64,000 nucleotides of DNA, from NCBI RefSeq assembly GCF_023195915.1, contig NZ_JALPRP010000001.1:434001-498000 (forward strand), given 5' to 3'. The stretch is from Methanoculleus sp. 7T (GTDB lineage: Archaea; Halobacteriota; Methanomicrobia; Methanomicrobiales; Methanoculleaceae). This document shows, in pieces, positions 50,688 to 61,153 of the stretch (position 1 is its first letter; each line of letters opens with the position of its first letter). Below the pieces are notes generated by a model, which saw only the letters and a program-made list of their open reading frames with translations, ran no database searches and had not been told where the DNA came from. A program made the translations under genes and the position numbers.

Positions 50688-51989
50688 GTGGCGGGAACCC
50701 TGAGTTTCTCAACCGACGACCGCTGCAACGCCTTCATCACCACCTGCCCCGAAGCGTCGTTCGGCGACGGCCCGCTCGCCGGCGTCGCCGTAGCGGTCAA
50801 GGACAACATCTCCACGGCAGGCATCCGGACCACCTGCGGATCCCGGATCCTCGAGGGCTACGTACCGCCGTACGATGCCCACGCCGTGGAACTCCTCCAG
50901 CAAGCGGGGGCTGCAATCGTCGGCAAGACTAACATGGACGAGTTCGGGATGGGCTCCACCACCGAGACGAGCGCGTTCGGCCCCACCAGAAACCCAGTGG
51001 ACCCGTCAAGGGTGCCCGGCGGGTCGTCCGGCGGGAGCGCCGCCGCGGTTGCCGCCGGCCTCGTCCCGATGGCCCTCGGCACCGATACCGGCGGCTCGAT
51101 CCGCTGTCCCGCGGCGTTCTGCGGGATCGTGGGGCTCAAACCCACCTACGGCCGGGTCTCCCGCTACGGCCTCATCGCTTACGCAAACTCCCTTGAGCAG
51201 ATCGGGCCGATGGCACGGACCGTGACGGATGTATCGAGGCTGATGGCGGCGATCGCGCACTACGACCCCCGCGACTCGACGATGCTTGACCGGCCGTATA
51301 ACCACCGGCCTTCGGCCGATATCAAGGGCCTCCGGGTCGGGATACCCGAAGAGTACTTCGGCGAAGGCGTGGACCCCCGCGTCACAGAGACGGTCAGGGA
51401 TGCAATCGGCGTCCTCGAGGGGCTCGGAGCCGAGACGGTGCCGGTGAGCATTCCCGGCATGCGGCACGCTCTTGCGGCCTACTATGTCATCTGCACGAGC
51501 GAAGCCTCCTCGAACCTCGCACGGTTCGACGGCGTCCGTTACGGCCCCGCGGTCGATACCCACAAGACCTGGCACGAGGCCTACCAAGAACTGCGGCAGG
51601 CAAACTTCGGTGCCGAGGTCAGGCGCCGGATCATGCTCGGCACCTTCGCGCTCTCGGCAGGATACGCCGGCAGGTACTACGCAAAAGCCCAGTTTGCGCG
51701 GAGGAACATCAAGGAGGACTTCGAACGGGCGTTCCGCGACGCAGACATCATCGCCGGGCCGACGATGCCGACCGTGGCCTTCCGACTCGGCGAGAAGACC
51801 GACCCGCTCTCGATGTACCTCTCCGATATCCTCACGGTTCCGGCGAACCTCGCCGGGATCCCGGCGATATCGGTCCCGTGCGGCAGGGTGGACGGCCTCC
51901 CCGTGGGCCTCCAGTTGATGGGCAGGCAGTTTGAGGACGAACGCGTCATCGACGCCGCCTTCGCCTACGAGCAGGAGGTGCGGGCATGA
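50688..51989 (+). CDS. gatA: Aspartyl/glutamyl-tRNA amidotransferase subunit A
   Basis: 433 residues from a GTG directly after the gatC stop. It is the amidase of the complex and carries the Ser-cisSer-Lys triad: Lys38 (AVAVKDN), Ser113 ([11 protein letters not shown]) and Ser137 ([12 protein letters not shown]). It frees ammonia from glutamine and channels it to GatB. Length is somewhat under the bacterial 480 residues, as usual for archaeal GatA. The stop overlaps the gatB ATG. Confidence 0.96.
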   Translation: MAGTLSFSTDDRCNAFITTCPEASFGDGPLAGVAVAVKDNISTAGIRTTCGSRILEGYVPPYDAHAVELLQQAGAAIVGKTNMDEFGMGSTTETSAFGPTRNPVDPSRVPGGSSGGSAAAVAAGLVPMALGTDTGGSIRCPAAFCGIVGLKPTYGRVSRYGLIAYANSLEQIGPMARTVTDVSRLMAAIAHYDPRDSTMLDRPYNHRPSADIKGLRVGIPEEYFGEGVDPRVTETVRDAIGVLEGLGAETVPVSIPGMRHALAAYYVICTSEASSNLARFDGVRYGPAVDTHKTWHEAYQELRQANFGAEVRRRIMLGTFALSAGYAGRYYAKAQFARRNIKEDFERAFRDADIIAGPTMPTVAFRLGEKTDPLSMYLSDILTVPANLAGIPAISVPCGRVDGLPVGLQLMGRQFEDERVIDAAFAYEQEVRA

Positions 51990-53401
51990 AGACGATCATC
52001 GGGCTTGAGATCCACGTCCAACTCTCGACCGCGACGAAACTCTTCTGCGGGTGCTCGACAGACTACCGCGACGACGAACCCAACACCCACTGCTGTCCGG
52101 TCTGTCTCGGGCTTCCAGGAGCGCTCCCGCGGCTGAATCGGAAGGCGGTGGAGTACGGCCTCCGGGTGGCGAAAGCCCTCGACATGGAGGTGCCGGAGGA
52201 GTCGGAGTTCGCCCGGAAGAACTACTTCTACCCCGACCTCCCGAAGGCCTACCAGATCACCCAGTACGACAAGCCCCTTGCGGTCGCCGGCACGGTCGAG
52301 ATCGAGGACGACGAAGGGCACGAGAAGATCGTCCGGATCACCCGGGTGCACCTCGAAGAAGACCCGGGAAGGCTCGTCCACATCAGCGGCGGGTCGAAGT
52401 ACTCGCTCGTCGACTATAACAGATCGGGCATCCCGCTCCTTGAGATCGTCACCGAGCCGGACATGCGCTCCCCGCAGGAGGCGCGCCGGTTCCTCAACAA
52501 ACTCCGGACGATCCTCGAGTACCTCAGAGTCTTCGACGGCGACCGGGAAGGCGCCCTCCGTGTGGACGCAAACATCTCACTCGAGGGCTCCGAACGGGTC
52601 GAGGTCAAGAACATCTCCTCCTACAAGGGCGTCGAGAAGGCCCTCACCTTCGAGGTGACCCGGCAGAAGAACCTGCTCCGGCGCGGACAGACGGTGACGA
52701 GAGAGACCCGGCACTTCATGGAGGGGCGCGGGATCACCACATCCGCCCGCGGCAAGGAGGAGGAGCACGACTACCGCTACTTCCCGGAGCCGGACCTCCG
52801 ACCGCTCCGCGTTGCGGGGTGGGTTGCAGGAATCGACCTCCCCGAACTTCCTACCGCGCGGAAGAACCGGTTCATGGAGCAGTACGGCATATCGCTCAAC
52901 CACGCACGGACCCTGACCGGCGACCCGAAGCTTGCCGACTTTTACGAGCGCATTGCGTCCGTGGACCCGATCCTCGCCGCCACCTGGGTAGCCGATACCC
53001 TCCTCGGCGAGCTCAACTACCGCGACATGAGCATCGCCGCCGTCCTGCCCGGCCACATCACGGAACTCCTCGAACTCCTTAAAGCGGGGACCATCACTGA
53101 TGCGGCCGGCGTCCAGGTCCTGCGGGAGATGCTCGACGCCTGCGCCGCAGGCAAGCCCTGCGAGAAGCCCACAGCGATCGTGAAGCGCGAGAACCTCGGC
53201 AAGGCCACGGGAGGCGAGTTTGTCGGCATCGTGCAGGCGGTGATCGCCGCAAACCCACAGGCGGTGGAAGACTACCGAGCCGGCAAGAAGGGAGCCCTGA
53301 ACTTCCTTGTCGGGCAGGTGATGAAGGAGACCCGCGGCCGGGCCGACCCGCGGGAACTCGGGCGGATCGTATCCGAATGTATTGAGACAAGCGGGGTGTA
53401 A
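51986..53401 (+). CDS. gatB: Aspartyl/glutamyl-tRNA amidotransferase subunit B
   Basis: 471 residues. [19 protein letters not shown] starts the kinase-like domain and includes the first zinc cysteines, with [10 protein letters not shown] giving the others; [30 protein letters not shown] and [17 protein letters not shown] follow. The YqeY-like tail domain from about residue 325 binds the tRNA elbow. GatB phosphorylates the misacylated tRNA and then amidates it. It starts with a 4-base overlap with gatA and ends 6 bases before topA. Confidence 0.96.
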   Translation: MKTIIGLEIHVQLSTATKLFCGCSTDYRDDEPNTHCCPVCLGLPGALPRLNRKAVEYGLRVAKALDMEVPEESEFARKNYFYPDLPKAYQITQYDKPLAVAGTVEIEDDEGHEKIVRITRVHLEEDPGRLVHISGGSKYSLVDYNRSGIPLLEIVTEPDMRSPQEARRFLNKLRTILEYLRVFDGDREGALRVDANISLEGSERVEVKNISSYKGVEKALTFEVTRQKNLLRRGQTVTRETRHFMEGRGITTSARGKEEEHDYRYFPEPDLRPLRVAGWVAGIDLPELPTARKNRFMEQYGISLNHARTLTGDPKLADFYERIASVDPILAATWVADTLLGELNYRDMSIAAVLPGHITELLELLKAGTITDAAGVQVLREMLDACAAGKPCEKPTAIVKRENLGKATGGEFVGIVQAVIAANPQAVEDYRAGKKGALNFLVGQVMKETRGRADPRELGRIVSECIETSGV

Positions 53402-53407
53402 TCCGCA

Positions 53408-56203
53408 GTGCACCTGATCATCGCAGAAAAGAATATCTCGGCAAACCGAATCGCGCAGATCCTCGCCGGCAACGAGAAGGTGAGGGCGGTAAAAGAGGGG
53501 AGCGTATCCACCTACTCCTTCTCGAACAAGACCGTGGTGGGCCTCAAAGGGCATGTGGTGGAGGTGGACTTCGAACCCGGCTACACGAACTGGAGAAGCG
53601 AGGTCCACACCCCGCGAAGCCTCATCGATGCCGGCACGGTCAAGAAACCGACCGAGAAGAAGATCGTCAACCTCATCCAGAAGTTGGCGAAGAAGGCTGA
53701 CCTCGTCACCATCGCCACCGACTACGATACCGAGGGAGAACTGATAGGAAAAGAGGCCTATGAACTCGTCCGCGCGGTGAACCCCACGGTCAAGATCAAC
53801 CGGGCCAGGTTCTCCGCGATAACCCCGGCCGAGATACGGTCCGCCTTTGAGAACCTGACCGACCTCGACTTCGCGCTCGCGGCCGCCGGCGAGGCCCGCC
53901 AGACGGTCGATCTGATGTGGGGAGCGTCGCTGACCCGGTTCATCAGCCTCGCGGCCAGGCGGGGCGGCAAGAACATCCTCTCCGTCGGCAGGGTCCAGAG
54001 CCCGACGCTTGCCATGATCGTGAACCGCGAGCGCGAGATCGAGAGCTTCGTCCCCCAGACCTACTGGATGCTCTCGCTTCTGACCGAGAAGGACGGCGTG
54101 CAGGTTGAGGCGCGGCATACCGCCGGGCGGTTCACCGACCACGACGCGGCCCTCGCCGCCGAGGCGGGGACAAAGGAGCCGCTCGTGGTCACGGACGTAA
54201 AAGAGGGGCAGAAGAACGACCGGGCGCCGACCCCGTTCGATACCACGACCTACATCGTCGCGGCGAGCCGTCTTGGCCTCTCGGCGGCGAACGCAATGCG
54301 GATCGCCGAAGACCTCTACATGAACGGGTACATCTCCTACCCGAGGACCGACAACACGGTCTACCCGAAGTCCCTGAACCTGAACGGCATCCTCGAGACG
54401 CTCCGGGGCGGGGTCTTCGATGCCGACGTCGCCTGGGTGCAGCAGCACCGGCGTCCGGTCCCGACCCGGGGCAAGAAGGAGAGCACCGACCACCCGCCGA
54501 TCCATCCGACAGGGGCGGCGACCCGCGAGGCCCTCGGCCAGGACCGGTGGAAAGTCTACGAACTCATTGTCCGGCGTTTCCTTGCGACCCTCTCCCCCGA
54601 CGCGACGTGGGCGACCACCAAATGCACCTTTGACGCCTCCGGCGAGCCCTACACAGCCACCGGCGGCCGGCTCCTCTCCGCAGGATGGCGCCGGGTCTAC
54701 CCCTACTCGGAGGCAAAGGAGAACATCCTCCCAGTCTTCTCCCCAAGCGAACGCCTGCCGATCAAGAGAGTGAACCTCGAAGAGAAGCAGACGCAGCCGC
54801 CGGCGCGCTACTCGCAGAGCCGGCTCATCCAGGTGATGGAGGAACTCGGCCTCGGCACAAAGAGCACCCGGCACGAGGTGATCGGCAAACTCATCTCCCG
54901 CCGCTACGTGGAGGGGAACCCGCTCCGCCCGACGCTCGTCGGAAGAGCAGTCACAGATGCGCTCGACAACCACGCAGAGACGATCACCGAGCCCGAGATG
55001 ACCCGGACGCTTGAGGAGCATATGCAACTCATCAAGCAGCGCGAGCGCACCCGAGACGACGTCGTCACCGAGTCCCGGGAGATGCTTCATAGGGTCTTTG
55101 ACAAACTCGAAGCGCACGAGGAGGAGATCGGCAGCGAGATCATGGACCAGACCGCAGAGGAGCACACCGTCGGCCCCTGCCCCGTCTGCGGCCACGACCT
55201 CCGGATCCGGCACCTCGGCGTCTCCCAGTTCATCGGGTGTACCAGTTACCCCGAGTGCCGGTTCAACATCAGCCTGCCCGGCAGCACTTGGGGGCGAGCG
55301 ATCCGGATCGAGGAGACCTGCCCCGAGCACGGGCTCTCCCATGTCCGCCTGATCCGAAAAGGCTCCCCTCCATGGACGATAGGTTGCCCGCTCTGCAGCC
55401 ATATTCAGTCAAATGTCGAGGCGCTCAGGATGATGCCCTCGATGACCGACGACCTCCTGCAACGCCTGCATGCGCGCCATATCTACACAGTCTCCGAGAT
55501 CTCGGGCATGCAGCCTGGGGAGCTCGCGGAGACCATCGGCGTCGGCGGGGAAGAGGCCGTGCAACTTGTTTCAGAGGCAGAAGACGCGCTCGATATCCTC
55601 CGGCGCCGCTCGGAACTCAGAAAGTTTGTCAGGAAGATCGTCCCGCCCCGCAAAGGACGGAGCCACGCGAAGATCACGAGGAGTCTTATCGAGCAGGGGA
55701 TCGGGGATATCCGCGCGCTCTCCCGGGCAGACCCTGCAGCCCTGAAGAAGGCGGGCATCGGAGATGCCGGGGCAACGGAACTCCTCGCAGCAGCCCGCGA
55801 ACTCTGCAACGAGCGCGTCCTCAGGGAAGCCGGGGTTCCCGCAGTCAGCCTGAAGAAGTACCAGGCCGGAGGCGTCGCAAGCCCCGACGATCTCTGCTAC
55901 CTCCCCATACCTTACCTCTCAAGCAAAACCGGCATTAATCCGGAAACCGTACATAAGCATGTGGACATGGTCTGCAGGCACCTCGGCCGCCCCACACCGG
56001 AAAAAATCTCAAAGACAATGTTCGAACGTGGGCGAAAGGAACTCCTGAGCGTCCCCGGCATCGGGGAGGCGACCGTGGATAAACTCTACCTTGCAGGCAT
56101 CTATGACGCCGCGACGCTTGCGCGGGCCGATCTAAAGGAGGTCTCCTCCATCACCGGCATTCCGAAGGCCAGACTCCACGACTACATCAGCCATCTGAAG
56201 TGA
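53408..56203 (+). CDS. topA: DNA topoisomerase I (type IA) with long C-terminal HhH region
   Basis: 931 residues from a GTG at 53408. The Toprim domain starts HLIIAEKNISANRIAQIL and has TDYDTEGELIG near residue 104. The active tyrosine is Tyr311 in GYISYPRTDN. A central EARQTVDLMWGASLTRFIS block and a late TRHEVIGKLISRRYVEG block are type IA markers. Two zinc-finger-like groups follow at about 594-660 (CPVCGHDL ... CTSYPECRF; CPEHG ... CPLCSH). The last about 250 residues hold four or so helix-hairpin-helix units (GIGDAGATELLAAA, VPGIGEATVDKLYLAG). It relaxes negative supercoils. Only 4 bases separate it from the GGGP synthase gene. Confidence 0.95.
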   Translation: MHLIIAEKNISANRIAQILAGNEKVRAVKEGSVSTYSFSNKTVVGLKGHVVEVDFEPGYTNWRSEVHTPRSLIDAGTVKKPTEKKIVNLIQKLAKKADLVTIATDYDTEGELIGKEAYELVRAVNPTVKINRARFSAITPAEIRSAFENLTDLDFALAAAGEARQTVDLMWGASLTRFISLAARRGGKNILSVGRVQSPTLAMIVNREREIESFVPQTYWMLSLLTEKDGVQVEARHTAGRFTDHDAALAAEAGTKEPLVVTDVKEGQKNDRAPTPFDTTTYIVAASRLGLSAANAMRIAEDLYMNGYISYPRTDNTVYPKSLNLNGILETLRGGVFDADVAWVQQHRRPVPTRGKKESTDHPPIHPTGAATREALGQDRWKVYELIVRRFLATLSPDATWATTKCTFDASGEPYTATGGRLLSAGWRRVYPYSEAKENILPVFSPSERLPIKRVNLEEKQTQPPARYSQSRLIQVMEELGLGTKSTRHEVIGKLISRRYVEGNPLRPTLVGRAVTDALDNHAETITEPEMTRTLEEHMQLIKQRERTRDDVVTESREMLHRVFDKLEAHEEEIGSEIMDQTAEEHTVGPCPVCGHDLRIRHLGVSQFIGCTSYPECRFNISLPGSTWGRAIRIEETCPEHGLSHVRLIRKGSPPWTIGCPLCSHIQSNVEALRMMPSMTDDLLQRLHARHIYTVSEISGMQPGELAETIGVGGEEAVQLVSEAEDALDILRRRSELRKFVRKIVPPRKGRSHAKITRSLIEQGIGDIRALSRADPAALKKAGIGDAGATELLAAARELCNERVLREAGVPAVSLKKYQAGGVASPDDLCYLPIPYLSSKTGINPETVHKHVDMVCRHLGRPTPEKISKTMFERGRKELLSVPGIGEATVDKLYLAGIYDAATLARADLKEVSSITGIPKARLHDYISHLK

Positions 56204-56207
56204 CACT

Positions 56208-56900
56208 ATGCACGCGAACTGGAAGACCTGGGCACACGTGACGAAACTAGACCCCGACAAACACCTCCCGCCCGGCGCCGTCGAGGAGATCGTGACGAGC
56301 GGGACCGACGCCCTGATGCTCTCGGGCACCCTGAACGTGACGCGGGAGAACCTCCGCGAACTCCTGGATGCGGTCTCGGCCTACGGGCTGCCGCTGGTGG
56401 TGGAACCGGCGAGCCCCGATTGCGCCATATTTGACGGGGAGATCGACCACCTCTTTGTCCCGAGCGTGATGAACACAAACGACGTCCGCTGGATCGTCGG
56501 GAAACATCACGCTTGGCTGCGCCGCGCAAGCAATATCGACTGGGAGAAGGTGGTGCCCGAGGCCTACATCGTCCTCAACCCGAACTCCGCCGTCGGGCGG
56601 GTGACGGGGGCGGACTGCACCCTCTCGAGCGAGGATGTGGCCGCGTTCGTGGGGGTGGCGGACCGCTACTTCCGGTTCCCAATCGTCTACATCGAGTACA
56701 GCGGGACCTACGGGGATCCGGCAATCGTGCGGGCGGCGTCCGAAGCGATCGAGCACGCCACCCTCTACTACGGCGGCGGGATCCGCTCGGCGGAGCAGGC
56801 GGCGGAGATGGGCCGCATCGCCGACACGATCGTCGTAGGGAACGCCGTCTACGACGAAGGGGTCGATGTGCTCCGGGCGACGGTTCGGGCGGTACAGTGA
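56208..56900 (+). CDS. Geranylgeranylglyceryl phosphate synthase
   Basis: 230-residue PcrB-family TIM barrel that makes the first ether bond of archaeal lipids from glycerol 1-phosphate and geranylgeranyl diphosphate. Visible motifs are WAHVTKLDPDKHLPP, ALMLSGTLNVTRENL, VEPASPDCAIFDG, YIVLNPNSAVGRVTGA, VYIEYSGTYGDP and the phosphate-binding YYGGGIRSAEQAAEM. It marks the organism as archaeal. Of the two families, the group I type common in Methanomicrobia fits the sequence, but this was judged by eye. Confidence 0.92.
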   Translation: MHANWKTWAHVTKLDPDKHLPPGAVEEIVTSGTDALMLSGTLNVTRENLRELLDAVSAYGLPLVVEPASPDCAIFDGEIDHLFVPSVMNTNDVRWIVGKHHAWLRRASNIDWEKVVPEAYIVLNPNSAVGRVTGADCTLSSEDVAAFVGVADRYFRFPIVYIEYSGTYGDPAIVRAASEAIEHATLYYGGGIRSAEQAAEMGRIADTIVVGNAVYDEGVDVLRATVRAVQ

Positions 56901-56903
56901 GGC

Positions 56904-57602
56904 ATGCCTGAGGTCTCAATCGTCCTGGTCGAACCCCTCTACGAGGGGAACGTCGGGTTTGCCGCCCGAGTGATGAAGAACTTCGGGTTTACCCGGCTCG
57001 TGCTGGTCAACCCCTGCCCGCTCGGCGACGACGCCGTCATGCGGGCCTCCCACGCCCGCGACGTTCTGGATGAGGCCCGCCGGATGACAACCGCCGAAGT
57101 CTACCGTGAGTTCGATTTCGTGGTCGCGACCACCGGCGAGGTGAGCAAGTCGGTCTGCACCCCGATGCGGATGCCCTACTACGCGCCGGCGGAGGTCAGG
57201 GAGATCGTCGCCGATATCGACGGGAAGGTCGCGGTCCTCTTCGGGCGGGAGAACTGGGGCCTCGCAAACGAGGAACTGAAGCGGGCGAACCTCATCTGCA
57301 CCATCCCGACCTCGGAGGCGTACCCCATCCTGAACCTCTCCCACGCGGTAGGCATCCTCTGCTACGAACTTGCAAACCTGCCCCGCGGGACCTACCCCCT
57401 GGCCGGGCAGGTCGAGATGGATTCGCTCTACCGGCACTTCGACGCGTTTCTCGACCGGATCGACCACCCGGACTTCAAGCGGGAGAACATGATGATCCTC
57501 CTTCGCCGGGTCTTCGGTCGGACGAAACTGACCATCCGAGAGGTGAGCACGCTTCACGGTCTGATGCGCCGAGCGGAGTGGCATATGGAAAAGAAAGACT
57601 AA
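56904..57602 (+). CDS. TrmJ-like tRNA/rRNA 2'-O-methyltransferase (SPOUT)
   Basis: 232 residues with the trefoil-knot SpoU fold. The N terminus [25 protein letters not shown] carries the catalytic Asn-Arg region; [11 protein letters not shown] and [17 protein letters not shown] are motif 2; [23 protein letters not shown] is motif 3, which binds AdoMet. The C-terminal helical tail fits the TrmJ group, which 2'-O-methylates position 32 of tRNA. It is 3 bases downstream of the GGGP synthase gene and 26 upstream of dcd. Confidence 0.9.
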   Translation: MPEVSIVLVEPLYEGNVGFAARVMKNFGFTRLVLVNPCPLGDDAVMRASHARDVLDEARRMTTAEVYREFDFVVATTGEVSKSVCTPMRMPYYAPAEVREIVADIDGKVAVLFGRENWGLANEELKRANLICTIPTSEAYPILNLSHAVGILCYELANLPRGTYPLAGQVEMDSLYRHFDAFLDRIDHPDFKRENMMILLRRVFGRTKLTIREVSTLHGLMRRAEWHMEKKD

Positions 57603-57628
57603 CTGGTTTTGAGGAGAGATCTAGAGGA

Positions 57629-58186
57629 ATGATTCTTGTCGACTGGCAGATAGAAGACCGCATCAGGCACGGGTACATCAAGGTAGACCCCTACGATCCC
57701 AACCTGATCCAGCCCAACTCCCTTGATATCAGGCTCGGTTCCCACTTTGTCTGGTACGTTCCGGGGGATACCGTGATCGACCCCTACGAGAGGGAGAGCG
57801 TCTGCTCAAACACCGAGGAGACGGTTGCCGACTCGATCGTCCTTCGCCCCGGGCAGTTCCTCCTTGCCGAGACCTTGGAAGCAATCGAACTCCCCGACGA
57901 CGTCGTGGCAAGCATCGAAGGGAAGAGCAGCATCGCGCGCCTCGGGATCGAACTCCACCAGACCGGGGGCTGGATCGACGCGGGGTTCCGGGGGACGATA
58001 ACACTTGAGATGTGCAACGTGAACTCCCGCCCGGTCCGGGTCTACGCGGGGATGCCGATCGGGCAATTGGTCTTCTACCGTACGGACCGCGCCGCGCGCC
58101 CGTACAACATGAAGCAGGACGCAAAGTACATGGACCAGCGGCAGGCGACGCTCTCCCGCTACCACGAGAATGCGCGCCGCGCGTGA
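57629..58186 (+). CDS. dcd: dCTP deaminase
   Basis: 185 residues. The fold and active site are marked by [30 protein letters not shown], the catalytic-phosphate motif [31 protein letters not shown] (read in two parts around residues 108-140), and the C-terminal swivel [12 protein letters not shown]. It converts dCTP to dUTP for thymidylate synthesis; archaeal relatives may also hydrolyse dUTP, which cannot be decided here. The start ATG at 57629 follows a GAGGAG site at 57611-57616. Confidence 0.93.
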   Translation: MILVDWQIEDRIRHGYIKVDPYDPNLIQPNSLDIRLGSHFVWYVPGDTVIDPYERESVCSNTEETVADSIVLRPGQFLLAETLEAIELPDDVVASIEGKSSIARLGIELHQTGGWIDAGFRGTITLEMCNVNSRPVRVYAGMPIGQLVFYRTDRAARPYNMKQDAKYMDQRQATLSRYHENARRA

Positions 58187-58289
58187 CACAGGCCGCCGGC
58201 GATCCGGCAAACACAACGCATTCTGCCGCCCGAAGCGGAAGGGGGCGGACGGGACACCATGTGCCCCCGCCCCTGTAGCGTTATGCACT

Positions 58290-58295
58290 ATATAG
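58290..58295 (+). promoter_or_regulatory. TATA box of thrS
   Basis: TATATA 40 bases before the ATG at 58335, giving a leader of about 17 bases. It indicates that thrS has its own start separate from the gat-dcd run. Confidence 0.5.
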
Positions 58296-58334
58296 CAGGA
58301 AAACAGATATTGAACGGTTCAACTGGGGATAACA

Positions 58335-60170
58335 ATGCGACTTCTTCTGATCCACTCTGATCATATCGAATACGAGGCCCGGAAGAAGACGAAGGTCGCC
58401 GAAGAGGATGCGGTCCAAAAGGACGCCCTCGACGAGGCGCTCGCCGTCTTCTGCGCGGTCGAGTCTGTCGACGAGGAGAACATCGAGGATGCCGTCAGGC
58501 AGGCGGCGGACGAGATCGTTGCCACAGCCCGGCAGCTCGGCACTACCAATATCATGATCTACCCCTATGCCCACCTCTCCTCCGACCTTGCATCGCCGGA
58601 TGCGGCGGTGAGCGCTCTCCGGGGTCTTGAGGATGCCCTTACCGGGGAGGACGGCTTCGTTGTGAAGCGGGCGCCGTTCGGCTGGTACAAGGCATTCTCG
58701 CTCTCCTGTAAGGGCCACCCGCTCTCGGAACTCTCCCGGACGATTGTGCCCGGGGAAGGAGCGGCCGCCCCGAAGAAGGAGATCGAGCACGAGTTCTTTG
58801 TCTTCACTCCCGAAGGGGAGCGCAAGGATACGGCCGACTACGTGAAGGAGAAGACGCCCTTCGCCTCCTTGATCCGGAAGGAACTCGGGTACCCGGGGCC
58901 GGAGGGGGTCGAGCCGGCACACGTCGACCTGATGCGGGCCAAGGAACTCGTGGAGTACGAGCCGCGCTCCGACGTCGGGCACCACCGCTGGATGCCCCGG
59001 GGCAAGCTGGTCCGCGACCTCCTTGCCGATTACGTCCTTGCACGGGTGCTTGAGTACGGCGGGATGCCGGTGGAGACCCCGGTGATGTACGACCTCGGCG
59101 ATAAGGCGATCGCAGAGCACGCCGCCAAGTTCGGGGAACGGCAGTACCGGTTCAAGAGCGGCAACCGCGACATGATGCTCCGGTTTGCGGCGTGTTTCGG
59201 CATGTTCTCGATCATGCACGACATGCACATCTCGCCGAACACCCTCCCGATGAAACTCTACGAGCTCTCGACCTACTCGTTCCGGCACGAGCAGAAGGGC
59301 GAAGTGATCGGACTGAAGCGGCTCCGCGCCTTCACGATGCCCGACATGCACACCCTCTGCCGGGACGTTGACGGTGCGCTTGCGGCCTTCGAGGAACAAC
59401 TCGCGATAGGCTGGAAGAGTGGCGAGGACATCGAGACACCCCTGGTGGGGGTCTTCCGGTGCACCCGGGACTTCTTCGACCAGTACGAACTCTGGATTAA
59501 GGGAATCGTCGCGAAGTCGGGCGTCCCGATGTTGATTGAGGTCCTCTCGGAACGGACGCACTACTGGATCGCAAAGGTCGACCTCGCGGCGATCGATGCA
59601 CAGGGGAGGCCCATCGAGAACCCGACGGTCCAGATCGATGTGGAGAGCGCAGACCGGTTCGATATCAAGTATTACACCCCGGAGGGGACGGAGGTTCACC
59701 CGCCGATCCTCCACTGCTCGCCGACGGGCTCGATCGAGCGGGTGATCTGTGCGCTGCTCGAGAACACCGCAACCCAGGAGGTTCCCTCGTTCCCGACCTG
59801 GCTCGCACCGACCCAGGTCAGGCTGGTGCCGGTGGCGGAGCGGCATGTCTGCTTTGCGGAGGAGATCGGCGCACGGCTGAACGCCGCCTGCATCCGGGCG
59901 GATGTCGACGACCGGGACGAGAGCGTGAACAAGAAGGTCCGCGAGGCAGGGATGGACTGGGTGCCCTACGTCGCGGTGATCGGCGATCAGGAGGCCGAGA
60001 CCGGCCGGCTCACGGTCACCATCAGGAAACTCTCGGAGAAGAAGAAGCCCTACAAGGAGACGATGAGTGAGGACGAGCTCGTCCAAGCGGTGAAGATGGA
60101 GACCGCCGGAAAGCCCTTCCGCCCGCTCTACACCCCAAGGCTCCTCTCTCAAAAACCCCGGTTCATCTAA
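58335..60170 (+). CDS. thrS: Threonyl-tRNA synthetase, archaeal type
   Basis: 611 residues. The N-terminal about 145 residues are the archaeal editing domain, related to D-aminoacyl-tRNA deacylase ([34 protein letters not shown]), instead of the bacterial TGS/SAD pair. The class II catalytic core includes [18 protein letters not shown] (motif 1 area), the zinc-binding Cys in LRFAACFG, motif 2 as [25 protein letters not shown] and motif 3 as [16 protein letters not shown]. The anticodon domain follows ([17 protein letters not shown]). It charges tRNA(Thr). A T-run follows the stop. Confidence 0.95.
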   Translation: MRLLLIHSDHIEYEARKKTKVAEEDAVQKDALDEALAVFCAVESVDEENIEDAVRQAADEIVATARQLGTTNIMIYPYAHLSSDLASPDAAVSALRGLEDALTGEDGFVVKRAPFGWYKAFSLSCKGHPLSELSRTIVPGEGAAAPKKEIEHEFFVFTPEGERKDTADYVKEKTPFASLIRKELGYPGPEGVEPAHVDLMRAKELVEYEPRSDVGHHRWMPRGKLVRDLLADYVLARVLEYGGMPVETPVMYDLGDKAIAEHAAKFGERQYRFKSGNRDMMLRFAACFGMFSIMHDMHISPNTLPMKLYELSTYSFRHEQKGEVIGLKRLRAFTMPDMHTLCRDVDGALAAFEEQLAIGWKSGEDIETPLVGVFRCTRDFFDQYELWIKGIVAKSGVPMLIEVLSERTHYWIAKVDLAAIDAQGRPIENPTVQIDVESADRFDIKYYTPEGTEVHPPILHCSPTGSIERVICALLENTATQEVPSFPTWLAPTQVRLVPVAERHVCFAEEIGARLNAACIRADVDDRDESVNKKVREAGMDWVPYVAVIGDQEAETGRLTVTIRKLSEKKKPYKETMSEDELVQAVKMETAGKPFRPLYTPRLLSQKPRFI

Positions 60171-60176
60171 TCAATC

Positions 60177-60184
60177 TTTTTTTC
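60177..60184 (+). terminator. T-run terminator after thrS
   Basis: CTTTTTTT seven bases after the stop, the minimal archaeal termination signal. No hairpin is needed for this type. Confidence 0.5.
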
Positions 60185-60368
60185 GCGGGATGGGTTCAGG
60201 GCATTCTGGTGTTCTGGCCCTCCGGCCTGTGCATTACGGTATTGGCCTCTTTTGAAACCCTGCCTGTTGGCTCTCGATAGTCGCACTCATGGGGCACACC
60301 GGTACACGGCTTTCCACCGGACATCTCCATGACTGCCCCCGCCCCTCCCCCAACTGCGATAAACGCCC

Positions 60369-60480
60369 GGTGGCACAGTGGGCGTTCGAGCACCGAAGGT
60401 GCGCAGTACGGCGCTCCCGAAGGAGCGTCGTTCGAGCATCGTCAGATGCGCTGGCCACCACGGTCCACTGTACGGGGACA
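60369..60480 (+). repeat. Dispersed repeat, copy 2, with cloverleaf-like fold
   Basis: An outer stem of nine pairs with one bulged A (60369-60378 with 60451-60459) encloses three short hairpins: GCACC-GAA-GGTGC (60390-60402), GCTCC-CGAA-GGAGC (60413-60426) and GCATC-GTCA-GATGC (60436-60449). It overlaps a 23-base end block (60458-60480) shared with copy 1 at 26152-26174 in the opposite orientation. The rest of 60185-60614 holds no gene; TTTAAG near 60569 is the promoter of the next gene. Confidence 0.55.
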
Positions 60481-60614
60481 GGTCCGGGGAAAACCGGGCT
60501 CCGGGGGTAACCTGCATTCCACCTGCCCCCCTCGTTGATACACGCGATACCGGACCCCGGGCCAACAAGGTTTAAGAGTCACCGGATACTACTTGCCCGC
60601 CGGTGCATGAAGTC

Positions 60615-61070
60615 ATGGATATCGAAGAGTACCGTTCCATCATATCGAGCGCCATCGATAGAGAGATTGAGGCCTACACCTTCTACCGCACGGTCAGGGA
60701 GAAGGTCAAGGATGAGAACCTAAAAAGCCTCTTCAACGAACTCGCTGGAGAGGAGAGCAAACACAGAAAGACCCTTGAAGCCCTTCTCCTGAGAGAACCG
60801 GCAAAACTCGGGTTCGACACGAAGCGGGATTACAAGGTTGCAGAGGCCCTGGAGACCCCGCCGCTCTCTGCCGACCTAAAGCCGCTCGACGGCTTGGTCA
60901 TCGCGATCAGAAAGGAACTCGACGCGATGCAGATGTACACACAACTCGCAAGTCTCAGTGTGGATCCGGCGCAGATAGAGTTGTTCGAGAGCCTCGCCTC
61001 GATGGAGCGGGGCCACAAGGCGCGTCTTGAGGACATCTACACCAACATGGCGTTTCCGGAAGTTTGGTGA
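60615..61070 (+). CDS. Rubrerythrin-like ferritin-fold protein
   Basis: 151 residues from the ATG at 60615; a GTG at 60603 is the alternative, right at the predicted transcript start. It is a four-helix bundle with di-iron ligands in two repeats: EIEAYTFYRTV and LAGEESKHRKTLE in the first half, KELDAMQMYTQLA and ASMERGHKARLE in the second. The C-terminal rubredoxin domain of true rubrerythrin is absent, as in many methanogen paralogues. It likely reduces peroxide or stores iron, with electrons from a separate donor. It converges on the antiporter gene. Confidence 0.85.
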   Translation: MDIEEYRSIISSAIDREIEAYTFYRTVREKVKDENLKSLFNELAGEESKHRKTLEALLLREPAKLGFDTKRDYKVAEALETPPLSADLKPLDGLVIAIRKELDAMQMYTQLASLSVDPAQIELFESLASMERGHKARLEDIYTNMAFPEVW

Positions 61071-61153
61071 GGCAGGAGCGCGGCCCCGCCTCCACCCCCG
61101 CCGGGAACGGGGGTGAGGAGGTGGTGGAAGCGATGCCACTTTTTTCCCTGCAT

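Noticed and set aside
52577-55402. 941-residue minus-strand open frame opposite gatB/topA
   Set aside because: Arg/Asp/Gly-rich shadow; the plus strand has complete GatB and TopA motifs.
58281-60152. 623-residue minus-strand open frame opposite thrS
   Set aside because: No domain signal; thrS on the plus strand is complete.
60369-60459. tRNA gene
   Set aside because: The fold is cloverleaf-like, but loops have only 3-4 bases and the T-loop, D-loop and anticodon-loop consensus bases are absent.
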